A stretch of DNA of 64,000 bases from Cellulosimicrobium protaetiae (GCF_009708005.2 NZ_CP052757.1:4030001-4094000), one strand, 5' to 3'; counted from the stretch's first letter, positions 51,186 to 60,201 are shown. Numbers and translations: made by a program. Notes: generated by a model not told the origin, from the letters alone.

Positions 51186-51288
51186 GCGATCACGGGTCGG
51201 GTCGGGCAGCGGCTCGCAGGTCGGCGCGTCGCCACCCTGGCCCTGAACCGCGATCACACGAGCGGTCCGCGCAGGTCGCGTCGCATTT

Positions 51289-51298
51289 TGCTATGGCA
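51289..51298. promoter_or_regulatory. TGCTATGGCA operator variant, distal
   Basis: A one-base variant of the regulon palindrome in the context ATTTTGCTATGGCATTC, 64 bases upstream of the -35 for the beta-helix genes. Looping with the copy at 51360 is possible. Confidence 0.55.
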
Positions 51299-51352
51299 TT
51301 CAGGGGCCGCTCACACTCTCTCTGACCTGCATCGACACGCATCAGCCATCTC

Positions 51353-51381
51353 TTGACGATGCCATAGCATTTGGCTACTCT
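51353..51381 (+). promoter_or_regulatory. Promoter of tandem beta-helix genes
   Basis: TTGACG (51353-51358) and TACTCT (51376-51381) are separated by 17 bases. The regulon operator at 51360-51369 fills the spacer, so repressor binding would exclude polymerase. Confidence 0.6.
51360..51369. promoter_or_regulatory. TGCCATAGCA operator variant in promoter spacer
   Basis: A one-base variant of the regulon palindrome placed between the -35 and -10 of the beta-helix gene promoter. Confidence 0.65.
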
Positions 51382-51551
51382 CCGAGAGTCCGGTTCACCG
51401 TCGCAACGACGCGCACGAACCCGCTGACCCCGACCCAGCACCGGAACCGCACGACCCCCGCAGCACCGCTCCCCCGGAACACCCCGCAGCCCCGGGCCGC
51501 CGGAGCCTTCGCGTCGCCCGCCCGCACGGCGTCCTCCCGACGTCCCGAAGG

Positions 51552-53828
51552 GTGCCCGAGTTGTCCACTCCCCGATCCCAGACCCGCCCCGCGTCCCCGA
51601 CCCTCGGCCAACCCGAGCCGGCGGTCGACGCCCCGCCCCCGTCGCGGCGCAGCCTGCTGCGCGTGGCCGGTATCGCCTCCCTCGCCGCAGGCGCCGTCGC
51701 CCTCGGCACCGGCAGCGCCCACGCCACGCCCCTCGCCGGCGCACCGCTCGGCGCCAAGAACGACGACAAGCCCGACGCCGAGGTCCTCGTCGCCGCCACC
51801 GTCGCCGAGCTCACCGGTTGGAAGGCCAAGAAGCTCGACGACGGCACCGTCGCCCAGCTCCTCGGCCACGCCACCCCCGGCGACGGCGCCGAGCGCCTCC
51901 TGCGCTACGACGCCAAGTCCACCGCGACCACCAACGGCGGCACCGTCCTCGCCCCGAGCGACGCGGGAGCCAAGGGCCGCTGGCACACCCTGCACACCGG
52001 CACCGCCGACTTCCGCTGGTTCGGCCTCTTCGGCCCGGAGAACCCCGCCGACGCCGCGCTCGACGCCCTCGTCGACGACCCGAGCATCACCCGCATCGAG
52101 GCCCACACCGACCTCAACTTCACCCGCCGCCACACGTTCACGCGCTCGAACCTCGAGCTCGACTTCGGCGGCAACACGGTCACGAGCGAGGGCATCGAGC
52201 GCAACGCGCACGACAACCCGTTCGGCGCGGTCCTGTTCTTCCAGGGGCGGGTGACCGACGAGACGCAGCAGCGCACGCTCGCCGCCACCCTCCCCGACCT
52301 CGCCGACGTCTTCGAGGTCGCGGACGCGGGCGCGTTCGCCGTCGGGCAGTGGTGGGCGCTGCGCTCGGACGAGCGGCCCGGGGGCGGGGGCGACGAGCGC
52401 GAGCTCCAGCGCCTCGTCCAGGTCACGCAGGTGCTCGACGCGACGCACGTGCGCGTCGACTACAAGAACGGCTGGGAGCTGCCCGCCGGGCGCGTGCTCA
52501 CCTGGACGCGCGTCGAGCCCGTCGAGCAGGTGCACGTGCGCGCGATGACGTTCCACGGCTCCGGTCCGTTCGACGGCCCCGCGAACGGCGAGCTGCCCGA
52601 CGACCGCGAGATGACAGGCTCCCACCCCGTCGCGTTCGAGTACGCGGTGCGCTGCGACGTCTCGGACGTCCACGGCCACCGCACGTGGTGGCCCGTGATC
52701 ATGCGGCGCTGGAACACCCACTTCGTGACCGAGCGGTGCTCGGTCGCCAACCCGCCGACGGTCTTCTACGGCGGCGCCGGCTACCTCACCCAGCAGATCT
52801 ACTGCCTGTACGGGCGGGTCTCCGACTGCACGAGCCACAACGCGCGGCACCTCAACGACCTCACCGCGTCGGCGTACTGCCTCGTGGAGAACTGCCACGG
52901 CGACGGCGACGACCAGGGCGGCAACCCGTTCACGACCCACGGGCAGTACGAGCACGACCTCGTGTTCGTCGGCAACAGCGGGCTCATGGACATCGCCAAC
53001 TCGGGCGGCCAGTGGGGCACGGCGGCCAAGCGCATCACGGTCAAGCACCACACGTGCTCGTGGTTCGTCGCGGGCACCAAGATCACGGACCTCACGCTCG
53101 AGGACGTGCACGTCGTCGCACGGTCGACGTTCGACCCGCAGGCGACGCTCACGATCAACGCCGACGGCGCACAGGTGCGCGGCTGCACGGCCGGCTTCTT
53201 CGCCGTCGGGCAGCGGTCGTCGCTGTCGCGGCGCCCGACGGTCGTCGAGGACTGCGCGTTCGCGCTGCCCGCGGGGTCGGTGCTGCACCAGACGCCGGTG
53301 ACGAACGCCGTGCACTTCGTCCGCACCCGGATCACGGGCGTGGACGGCACGATCCTGCGCGGTGCCGGTCCCGTGACGTTCACCGACTGCGAGCTCGTCG
53401 GCGGCACGGACGACGCGCCCGCCGCCCCGGTCGACCTCGGCTCGGCGGACGTCACCGTCACGGGCGGGTCGTGGCGGGGCGTGGGCGTGCGGCTCAGCGG
53501 CGCGCGCGACCAGCGGCTCGTGCTCGACGGCGTGCGCGCGTCGGGCACGACGACGGCCGGCGCCCTCGTCTCGCGCGGCACCGGCGCGGGTGCCGTGGAC
53601 GTCACGCTCCGCGGCGCCGACCTGCGGGCCGCCGACGGCACCGCGCACGTCGCGCTGCGCCCCGGCGACCGCTACGCCGCGACCGGGTCGCGGTTCACGG
53701 GCGGTCGCCTCGACCTGCCCGACGGCGTGCGCGTCCTCCATGCCCGCAACGTCGAGACCGGCGTCGACCGCACCGGGCTCCCGACGTCCGGCGACGGCGT
53801 GCTCGTCGACGCGAACCTCGTCGTGTGA
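51552..53828 (+). CDS. Tat-exported right-handed beta-helix protein 1
   Basis: A 758-residue protein with a twin-arginine signal (SRRSLLRVAGIASLAAGA) and cleavage near GSAHA-TPLAG. After a linker module (about 70-140), DFRWFGLFGPENPADAAL and SNLELDFGGNTVTSEGIE resemble the entry of pectate-lyase-3-type beta-helices. The remainder (about 190-755) is a run of short strands and turns with repeated VHG, VENCHGDGDDQ and TINADGAQVRGC units, as in parallel beta-helix carbohydrate-active enzymes. No catalytic family can be named. Start is GTG 51552 (TTG 51561 is possible). The promoter carries regulon operators, so it is the likely extracellular depolymerase or binding protein of the system. Confidence 0.75.
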   Translation: MPELSTPRSQTRPASPTLGQPEPAVDAPPPSRRSLLRVAGIASLAAGAVALGTGSAHATPLAGAPLGAKNDDKPDAEVLVAATVAELTGWKAKKLDDGTVAQLLGHATPGDGAERLLRYDAKSTATTNGGTVLAPSDAGAKGRWHTLHTGTADFRWFGLFGPENPADAALDALVDDPSITRIEAHTDLNFTRRHTFTRSNLELDFGGNTVTSEGIERNAHDNPFGAVLFFQGRVTDETQQRTLAATLPDLADVFEVADAGAFAVGQWWALRSDERPGGGGDERELQRLVQVTQVLDATHVRVDYKNGWELPAGRVLTWTRVEPVEQVHVRAMTFHGSGPFDGPANGELPDDREMTGSHPVAFEYAVRCDVSDVHGHRTWWPVIMRRWNTHFVTERCSVANPPTVFYGGAGYLTQQIYCLYGRVSDCTSHNARHLNDLTASAYCLVENCHGDGDDQGGNPFTTHGQYEHDLVFVGNSGLMDIANSGGQWGTAAKRITVKHHTCSWFVAGTKITDLTLEDVHVVARSTFDPQATLTINADGAQVRGCTAGFFAVGQRSSLSRRPTVVEDCAFALPAGSVLHQTPVTNAVHFVRTRITGVDGTILRGAGPVTFTDCELVGGTDDAPAAPVDLGSADVTVTGGSWRGVGVRLSGARDQRLVLDGVRASGTTTAGALVSRGTGAGAVDVTLRGADLRAADGTAHVALRPGDRYAATGSRFTGGRLDLPDGVRVLHARNVETGVDRTGLPTSGDGVLVDANLVV

Positions 53829-53913
53829 CCCAACCGGGCGACCACCCGGGCACCCGAACCTTCCTCCCCACCGACACCCGCGCCGTCGTGCACGGGCCGA
53901 CGAAAGGACACCC

Positions 53914-56130
53914 ATGACCCTCGACACCACGACCGAGCCGACGACGGCGGCGCCGGGCGAGGCCGCCCAGCCGCCCTCGCGGCGCAACCTGCTGCGCGTC
54001 GCCGGCATCGCCTCCCTCGCCGCGGGCGCCGTCGCCCTCGGCAGCGGCAGCGCCCACGCGGCGCCCCTCGCCGGAGCGCTCCCTACGGGCAAGAACGACA
54101 AGCCCGACGCCGAGGTCCTCGTCGCCGCCACCGTCGCCGAGCTCACGGGCTGGAAGGCCAAGAAGCTCGACGACGGCACCGTCGCCCAGCTCCTCGGCCA
54201 CGCCACCCCCGGCGACGGCGCCGAGCGCCTCCTGCGCTACGACGCCAAGTCCACCGCGACCACCAACGGCGGCACCGTCCTCGCCCCGAGCGACGCGGGA
54301 GCCAAGGGCCGCTGGCACACGCTGCACACCGGCACCGCCGACTTCCGCTGGTTCGGCCTCTTCGGCCCCGACGACCCCGCGGACGACGCGCTCGACGCCC
54401 TCGTCGACGACCCCAGCATCACCCGCATCGAGGCCCACACCGACCTCAACTTCACCCGCCGCCACACCTTCACCCGCTCGAACCTCGAGCTCGACTTCGG
54501 CAACCACCTCATGACGACCGAGGGCATCGAGGACGCCGGGCAGGACGACCCCTTCGCGGCCGTGCTGTTCTTCCGCGGGAAGGTCACGGACGACGTCCGG
54601 ACGAACACCCTCACGGCGACGATGCCGGAGCTGCGCGACGACTACGAGGTCGCGGACTCGTCGCAGTTCGAGGTGGGTCAGTGGTACGCGGTCGAGGTCA
54701 ACGCGCTCACCGGCCGGTGGGAGCGCGAGCTCCAGCGCCTCGTCCAGATCACGCAGATCGTGGACGCCACCCACGTGCGCGTCAACTACAAGGCGGGCTG
54801 GTCGCTCGCGAAGGGCCGCACGCTCACATGGACGCGCGTGGAGCCCGTCGAGCAGGTGCACGTGCGCAACCTCGTGTTCCGCGGACGACCTGACGGCGAC
54901 CAGTACACCGGTTCGCACCCGATCGCCTACGAGTACGCGGTCCGCTGCGACGTGGAGAACGTGCACGGCGTCGCGACGTTCTGGCCGCTCGTCATGCGCC
55001 GGTGGAGCACGTTCTTCCGCACGGCGGGCTGCTCGCTGACCAACCCGGCGTCGGTCACGTGGGGCGGCGCGGGCTACCTGACGCAGCAGATCTACTGCAA
55101 CTACGGGCACGTGGTCGACTGCCACACGACCAACGCGCGGCACCTCAACGACTGGACCGCGTCGTCGTACGGGCTGGTGGAGAACTGCCACGGCGACGGC
55201 GACGACCAGGGCCCGTTCGTCACGCACGGCCAGTACGAGCACGACCTCACCTACGTGGGGAACTCGGGCCTCATGACGTTCGCCAACTCGGGCGCGGCCT
55301 GGGGCGGCGCGGCCAAGCGCATCACGGTGACGCGGCACGTGTGCTCGTGGTTCGTCGCGCGCGTCAAGGTCACCGACCTCACGCTCGAGGACGTGCAGGT
55401 CATCCGCAAGGACGGCCTCGCGGGGTCGGGGATGCTGTGGGTCAACGCCGACGGCGTGCAGCTCCGCGGCTGCCAGGCCGACGACACGCTGATCATCTCC
55501 CAGGCCTCGGCGCTGTCGAAGCGGCCCAACGTCATCGAGGGGTCGCGGTTCGCGGTCCTGCCGGACACCGCGATCACCCAGGCGAACGTCACGAACCCGG
55601 TGCACCTCGTCCGCACGACCCTGAACGGGCTGAAGAACGCCTCGTTCGCAGGGAAGGGCCAGGTCGTGCTCGACGCGTGCACGCTCGAGGCGGCCGAGGG
55701 CGAGGGGACCGTGACGGCGAGCGGCGACCTCACGGTGCGCGGCGGCGTCGTGCGCAACGTCGCCCTCGTCGCGGCGGGCGCCACGGAGCAGACGATCCGG
55801 CTCGACGGCGGCGCCCGGCTGGAGGGCAAGCCTGCGGGCGGCAGCTTCCTGCGCCGGGCGAAGGCGGACAAGCCGGTCACGTGGGCGCTCGACGGCGTCC
55901 GGAGCACCGCGCCGTCGGGTGACACTGGACACGTGAACCTAGACGCCGGTATCAACAAGTGGTCTGCCACGGGCTCGACCTTCGCGGGCGGCAGCCTCGC
56001 GCTCGCGCCGTCCGCGCTGGGCGGCGACTCGTACGCCCTGCACAGCGGCAACGTCGAGCAGGGCGTCACCCGCACGGCGTTCCCCGAGGACGGCGACCGC
56101 GTCGTCACGACGGGCAACCTCGTCGTCTGA
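53914..56130 (+). CDS. Tat-exported right-handed beta-helix protein 2 (tandem paralogue)
   Basis: A 738-residue paralogue of the preceding protein. It keeps the Tat signal (SRRNLLRVAGIASLAAGA) and the same domain order. From the linker module to about residue 190 it is nearly identical to protein 1, down to synonymous codons, while the helix beyond differs widely (for example KVTDDVRTNTLTATMPEL versus RVTDETQQRTLAATLPDL) and lacks the short GGNPF insertion. Conserved core stretches are NARHLNDxTAS, VENCHGDGDDQ and THGQYEHDL. The ATG at 53914 follows GAAAGGA. The 85-base gap has no terminator, so it is co-transcribed with protein 1. It probably acts on a related linkage of the same polymer. 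Confidence 0.78.
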   Translation: MTLDTTTEPTTAAPGEAAQPPSRRNLLRVAGIASLAAGAVALGSGSAHAAPLAGALPTGKNDKPDAEVLVAATVAELTGWKAKKLDDGTVAQLLGHATPGDGAERLLRYDAKSTATTNGGTVLAPSDAGAKGRWHTLHTGTADFRWFGLFGPDDPADDALDALVDDPSITRIEAHTDLNFTRRHTFTRSNLELDFGNHLMTTEGIEDAGQDDPFAAVLFFRGKVTDDVRTNTLTATMPELRDDYEVADSSQFEVGQWYAVEVNALTGRWERELQRLVQITQIVDATHVRVNYKAGWSLAKGRTLTWTRVEPVEQVHVRNLVFRGRPDGDQYTGSHPIAYEYAVRCDVENVHGVATFWPLVMRRWSTFFRTAGCSLTNPASVTWGGAGYLTQQIYCNYGHVVDCHTTNARHLNDWTASSYGLVENCHGDGDDQGPFVTHGQYEHDLTYVGNSGLMTFANSGAAWGGAAKRITVTRHVCSWFVARVKVTDLTLEDVQVIRKDGLAGSGMLWVNADGVQLRGCQADDTLIISQASALSKRPNVIEGSRFAVLPDTAITQANVTNPVHLVRTTLNGLKNASFAGKGQVVLDACTLEAAEGEGTVTASGDLTVRGGVVRNVALVAAGATEQTIRLDGGARLEGKPAGGSFLRRAKADKPVTWALDGVRSTAPSGDTGHVNLDAGINKWSATGSTFAGGSLALAPSALGGDSYALHSGNVEQGVTRTAFPEDGDRVVTTGNLVV

Positions 56131-56149
56131 CACCAGCCCGACGGCACCA

Positions 56150-56215
56150 CCCGCCGAACCCGGGATCGCTCCCCAGGACGCCTTCACCCTGGGGAGCGAT
56201 CCCGGGTTCGGCGGG
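56150..56215 (+). terminator. Strong terminator after beta-helix genes
   Basis: Perfect 28-base arms (outer CCCGCCGAACCCGGG, inner GCTCCCCAGG) enclose a 10-base loop, 20 bases after the stop of protein 2. Confidence 0.85.
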
Positions 56216-56268
56216 CGGGGGGAGCCGCGGCGCGAAAGGTCACAACTCCGCATCGCGTCGTGCGCGAG

Positions 56269-56297
56269 TTAACACGAGCGCCGATCTGGCGTAACAT
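56269..56297 (+). promoter_or_regulatory. Promoter of oxidoreductase-importer operon
   Basis: TTAACA (56269-56274) and TAACAT (56292-56297) are 17 bases apart. Transcription would start near 56304, with the operator at 56312 just downstream, a roadblock position. Confidence 0.55.
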
Positions 56298-56310
56298 CGG
56301 CATGGCAGGC

Positions 56311-56329
56311 TTGCTATAGCAAATAGCAA
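56311..56329. promoter_or_regulatory. TGCTATAGCA operator of importer operon
   Basis: TTGCTATAGCAA is a perfect palindrome (core 56312-56321) and lies within a wider inverted repeat TTGCTAT-AGCAA-ATAGCAA. The wider form also occurs at 40766-40782. Confidence 0.72.
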
Positions 56330-56397
56330 ACGAGGCCTGCCAGGGCCGGGAGACCCCCGCCCCGCAGGACCATCGCAACGGAGCAAGGACCGCACAC

Positions 56398-57783
56398 GTG
56401 ACCCCGAACCCCCAGCCTGTCACCGTCGCCCTCGTCGGCGCCGGCAACCGTGGTCAGACGTACGCGCGCTGGATCGCCGAGCACCCCGACCGTGCCCGTC
56501 TCGTCGCCGTCGCCGACCCCCGGCCCCACCAGCGCGGGCTCGTCGTCGACCAGGCCGTCGCGGCGCAGGCCGGCCTCTCCGCAGCCCACGCCCTCGCCTC
56601 GGGCACCGAGTCGGGCGCGACGCTCGCTGTCGAACCGCGAGTCGAGCTCGCGCAGGTCGCGGAGTTCGCCGGCTGGCAGGACCTCGTCGCCGCGGGCGAG
56701 GCCGACCGGGCCGCAGGGGGCACGGGCCGGCTCGCGGACATGGTCATCGTCGCGACGCAGGACCGCGAGCACCGCGACCCCGTCGTCGCGCTCGCGCCGC
56801 AGGGGTACGCGATCCTCGTCGAGAAGCCGCTCGCGCCGAGCCCGGAGGAGTGCCGGGACGTCGTGGACGCGGTCGAGGCGTCGGGCGTGCTCTTCGGCGT
56901 GTGCCACGTGATGCGCTACATGCCGTACACGGACCTCGTGAAGTCGGTCGTCGACTCAGGCGTCCTGGGCGAGATCGTCAACGTCCAGCACCTCGAGCCC
57001 GTCGGCTGGTGGCACGACGCCCACTCGTACGTCCGCGGGCCGTGGCGCTCGGAGAAGACGTCGAGCCCGATGCTGCTCGCGAAGTCGAGCCACGACCTCG
57101 ACTGGATCCGCTACGTCACCGGCAAGCGGATCACGACGGTCGCGAGCTTCGGCTCCCTCAAGCACTTCCGGCCCGAGGAGCGCCCCGCGGGCGCGGCGGA
57201 CCGCTGCCTGGACTGCCCGCTCGAGCCCACGTGCCCGTACTCGGCGCCGCGCCTCTACCTCACGACGCTGCGCGAGCAGGGCCCGATCTGGCCCGTCTCC
57301 GTCATCACGGACGCGACCGACGAGGCGGGCGTCGTCGAGGCCCTGCGCACGACCGACTACGGCCGCTGCGTCTACGGCTCCGACAACGACGTCGTCGACC
57401 ACCAGGTCGTCGCGATGGAGCTCGAGGGCGGCGGCGCGGCGACGTTCACCATGACCGCGTTCTCCGAGCAGGACCACCGCAAGACCCAGATCTTCGGCAC
57501 CCACGGGTGCCTCGACGGCGACGGCGAGAAGGTCCGCGTGACCGACTTCCGCGACGGCAGCGTCACCGTGCACGACGGCGGCCACCACGGCGCCACGAAC
57601 GCCGCCGACGACCACGGCGGCGGCGACTCGGGGGTGATGGACGCGTTCGTGCGCGCCGTCGCGACGGGGGACCCGAGCCACGTCCGGTCGGGCGCCGTCG
57701 AGTCCCTCCAGAGCCACCTCGCCGTGTTCGCGGCCGAGGAGTCGCGCCACCGGCGCACCGTCGTCGACGTCCCGGCCCGCTGA
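56398..57783 (+). CDS. Gfo/Idh/MocA family oxidoreductase
   Basis: A 461-residue NAD(P)-dependent oxidoreductase. The Rossmann loop is ALVGAGNRGQTYARWIAEHP with VAVADPR. The conserved Lys is in ILVEKPLAPSPEEC, and YVRGPWRSEKTSSPMLLAKSSHDLDW supplies the active-site His-Asp. A cysteine-rich insert (DRCLDCPLEPTCPYS) may bind zinc and is typical of a large carbohydrate-acting subgroup. The GTG start at 56398 has GGAGCAAGGA ahead. First gene of the right-hand operon, likely oxidising or epimerising the imported sugar. Confidence 0.88.
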   Translation: MTPNPQPVTVALVGAGNRGQTYARWIAEHPDRARLVAVADPRPHQRGLVVDQAVAAQAGLSAAHALASGTESGATLAVEPRVELAQVAEFAGWQDLVAAGEADRAAGGTGRLADMVIVATQDREHRDPVVALAPQGYAILVEKPLAPSPEECRDVVDAVEASGVLFGVCHVMRYMPYTDLVKSVVDSGVLGEIVNVQHLEPVGWWHDAHSYVRGPWRSEKTSSPMLLAKSSHDLDWIRYVTGKRITTVASFGSLKHFRPEERPAGAADRCLDCPLEPTCPYSAPRLYLTTLREQGPIWPVSVITDATDEAGVVEALRTTDYGRCVYGSDNDVVDHQVVAMELEGGGAATFTMTAFSEQDHRKTQIFGTHGCLDGDGEKVRVTDFRDGSVTVHDGGHHGATNAADDHGGGDSGVMDAFVRAVATGDPSHVRSGAVESLQSHLAVFAAEESRHRRTVVDVPAR

Positions 57784-57800
57784 CGCGTCCGGCGCGACGA

Positions 57801-57868
57801 CCGCACCACCCCGCACCTCCACAGCACCACACCGCACAGCACCACCCCACCCCCCACCCGCCCACCCT
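57801..57868 (+). other. C-rich, G-poor leader before binding-protein gene
   Basis: In this 68-base stretch the plus strand is mostly C and A, with only six G (for example CACCACCCCACCCCCCACCC). It is unstructured and resembles a Rho-loading (rut) region, so it might terminate transcription when the operon is not translated. Confidence 0.35.
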
Positions 57869-57896
57869 GGCGGGACCTCACCAAGGAGACACGTCG

Positions 57897-59171
57897 ATGA
57901 CCCTGCGCACGACGAAGCGCCTCTGGACCGCCGCTCTCGCGGTCGGCACGCTCGGCGCGCTGAGCGCCTGCGCCGGCGGTGCCGGCGCCGGCAGCTCCAC
58001 CCCCACCCCCGAGGACGGCGCCGCGTCCGGCTCCGTCACCATGTGGACCTACCCCGTCATCGCCGACGAGGCCGCCCACAAGGCCTTCTGGGACGAGCAG
58101 ATCGCCGCCTTCCAGGAGGAGAACCCCGACGTCGACGTCAAGGTCGAGATCTACCCGTGGGCCGGTCGCGACGAGACCCTCGCGACGGCCATCGCGGGCA
58201 ACAAGGGCCCCGACGTCGTCTACCTCATCCCGGACCAGATCCCCAAGTACGGCAAGTCGCTGGCCGCGGTCGACAACTACGTCACCGACCAGGTGGGCGA
58301 CCTGCGCGAGAACGCGTCGAAGGCCGTCACGGTCGACGGCGCGATGCTCGGCTCGCCGCTGATCATGAACAGCAAGCCGCTCGTGTGCAACGCCGCGGCG
58401 TTCGAGGCCGTCGGCGAGGCCGGCAACTACCCGGAGACGTGGGACGACCTCATGGCGCTCGCGCCGACGTTCCAGGCCGCCGGCTACGACGTCACCAACT
58501 ACTGGGGCTCGGTCGACGCGACGCTCAACGAGTCCTTCTACCCGCTGTTGTGGCAGGCAGGCGGGTCCGTCTTCTCCGAGGACGGCTCGTCGGTCGCGTT
58601 CGACTCGCCCGAGGGCATCGAGGCGCTCCAGTTCGCGGTCGACCTCGCCGAGGGCGGGTACATCGAGAAGGACCTGCTGACGACGATCCCCGCGTTCGAG
58701 CAGACCAACACCGCCAAGGGCAAGATCGCGTGCACCTGGCAGCAGGGCCCGGCCGACGTCGCCGGCTTCTGGGGCGAGGAGAACGTCGTCGTGCTCCCGC
58801 CGCTCAAGCAGGCCGAGGCGGTCGCGTTCGGCACGGTCGGCTCGCTGTCCGTGCTGAAGACGGCGGAGAACCTCGACGCCGCGGGCAAGTGGGCCGCGTT
58901 CGCGACGTCCCCCGCGGTGAGCACCGAGTACGCGAAGGCGGCGGGCTGGTTCTCGCCGTACGAGAGCGAGTCAGGCCTCTACGCCGACGACCCGGTGCTC
59001 TCGGCGCTCGAGGACACCCTCCAGTACACGACCGCGGGCGAGGTCAACGAGAAGTCCCGTGAGGTCATGGGCGTCCTCGCCCCGGAGATCCAGGCCGCGC
59101 TCATCGGCGAGAAGACGCCGGAGCAGGCTCTGAAGGACGCAGCCGCGGCGGCAGACCCGCTGCTCGGCTGA
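57897..59171 (+). CDS. Sugar-binding lipoprotein of ABC importer (family 1 SBP)
   Basis: A 424-residue extracellular binding protein. The lipoprotein signal ends LGALSAC (lipidated Cys25). The mature part has the maltose/oligosaccharide-binding layout: SGSVTMWTYPVIADEAAHKAFWDEQIAAF, NKGPDVVYLIPDQIPKYGK, YPETWDDLMALAPTFQAAGY and KGKIACTWQQGP. Trp-rich positions suit stacking on sugar rings. The ATG at 57897 has an AAGGAGA site. It feeds the two permeases downstream. No ATPase gene is present in the window, so a shared MsiK/UgpC-type ATPase encoded elsewhere is likely. Confidence 0.9.
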   Translation: MTLRTTKRLWTAALAVGTLGALSACAGGAGAGSSTPTPEDGAASGSVTMWTYPVIADEAAHKAFWDEQIAAFQEENPDVDVKVEIYPWAGRDETLATAIAGNKGPDVVYLIPDQIPKYGKSLAAVDNYVTDQVGDLRENASKAVTVDGAMLGSPLIMNSKPLVCNAAAFEAVGEAGNYPETWDDLMALAPTFQAAGYDVTNYWGSVDATLNESFYPLLWQAGGSVFSEDGSSVAFDSPEGIEALQFAVDLAEGGYIEKDLLTTIPAFEQTNTAKGKIACTWQQGPADVAGFWGEENVVVLPPLKQAEAVAFGTVGSLSVLKTAENLDAAGKWAAFATSPAVSTEYAKAAGWFSPYESESGLYADDPVLSALEDTLQYTTAGEVNEKSREVMGVLAPEIQAALIGEKTPEQALKDAAAAADPLLG

Positions 59172-59178
59172 CCGACGT

Positions 59179-59218
59179 CGCGGCGCGGGCGGCCCTCCCC
59201 CTGGCCGCCCGCGCCGCG
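59179..59218 (+). other. Stem-loop between binding-protein and permease genes
   Basis: Perfect 16-base arms (CGCGGCGCGGGCGGCC and complement) enclose an 8-base C-rich loop, seven bases after the binding-protein stop. Likely a 3' stabiliser or partial terminator giving more binding protein than permease. Confidence 0.65.
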
Positions 59219-59247
59219 GCACCCCTCGCGGTACGAGAGGAGAACCC

Positions 59248-60201
59248 ATGACCGCGACCGCCCCCACCTCGGACGGGCTCACCGCCGACGGGGCCGACCG
59301 GCGCCCGGCGCCGAAGCCCCCGCGCGGCGGCACCCGCCGCGTCCTGGAGCGCCGTGAGGCGAGGATCGGCCTGCTGTTCGCCCTCCCCGCGTTCCTGCTG
59401 TTCCTGCTGTTCCGGTTCGGCCCCGCCATCGCGGGCGTCGCGCTGAGCTTCTTCGACTACACCATCGGCGTCGGCGCCGAGTGGACGGGCGTCGAGAACT
59501 TCCGGCGCATGGTCGACGACCCGATCTTCTGGTCCGCGCTGCGCGTCACGGTCGTGCTGAGCCTGCTCATCGTCCCGGTGTCGCTCGCGATCTCGACGTT
59601 CATGGCGCTCATGGTGCGCCGCTCGTTCCGCGGCTCCGGCTTCTACCGGTCGGTGTTCTTCCTGCCCGTCGTCACGAGCCTCGTGCTCGCCGCGACCGTG
59701 TTCACGTGGGTGTTCTCCACGAACGGCCCGTGGTCCAAGCTCATGGGCGCGCTCGGGTTCTCGACCGACTCCTGGCTCGGCGACACGCTGCTCGTGCTCC
59801 CCGCGCTCGCCATGGTGGCGATCTGGTCGCGCTTCGGGTACGGGATGCTCATCCTCCTCGCCCGCATGCAGGACCTGCCGCGCGAGCTCGAGGAGGCCGC
59901 CGCGATCGACGGCGCCGGACCGTGGAAGCGGTTCTGGTTCATCATCGCGCCCCAGCTCAAGCCGACCTTGTTCTTCCTCGCCGTCATCGAGACGACGGCG
60001 TCGTTCCAGATCTTCGACCTCGTCTACGTGATGACCGCCGGCGGACCGGCCCGGGCGAGCTACAACCTCGTCTTCTACATCTACGACCAGGGCTTCAAGT
60101 ACTTCGACCTCGGCTACGCGAGCGCGCTCGGCGTCGCGCTGTTCGTCGTCACGCTCGTCGTCGCCCTCATCCAGCGCTACGCCATCGGGAGGGACAAGTG
60201 A
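59248..60201 (+). CDS. Carbohydrate ABC transporter permease 1 (MalF/UgpA type)
   Basis: A 317-residue permease with six membrane helices and the EAA loop ELEEAAAIDGAGPWKRFWFIIAPQLKP that docks with the ATPase. The Pro/Arg-rich cytoplasmic N-terminus (1-40) is typical. The ATG at 59248 has a GAGAGGAGAA site. Its stop overlaps the next permease start (GTGA). Works with permease 2 and the lipoprotein at 57897. Confidence 0.92.
   Translation: MTATAPTSDGLTADGADRRPAPKPPRGGTRRVLERREARIGLLFALPAFLLFLLFRFGPAIAGVALSFFDYTIGVGAEWTGVENFRRMVDDPIFWSALRVTVVLSLLIVPVSLAISTFMALMVRRSFRGSGFYRSVFFLPVVTSLVLAATVFTWVFSTNGPWSKLMGALGFSTDSWLGDTLLVLPALAMVAIWSRFGYGMLILLARMQDLPRELEEAAAIDGAGPWKRFWFIIAPQLKPTLFFLAVIETTASFQIFDLVYVMTAGGPARASYNLVFYIYDQGFKYFDLGYASALGVALFVVTLVVALIQRYAIGRDK

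Larger units (their letters stand above)
51186..51551 (+). other. Intergenic control region of beta-helix genes
   Basis: This 366-base gap has no gene. It contains two regulon operator variants (51289-51298, 51360-51369) centred 71 bases apart, one promoter (51353-51381) and a leader of about 165 bases that is C-rich and lacks an obvious small ORF. The stretch 51281-51380 is AT-richer than the surrounding coding DNA. Confidence 0.6.
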
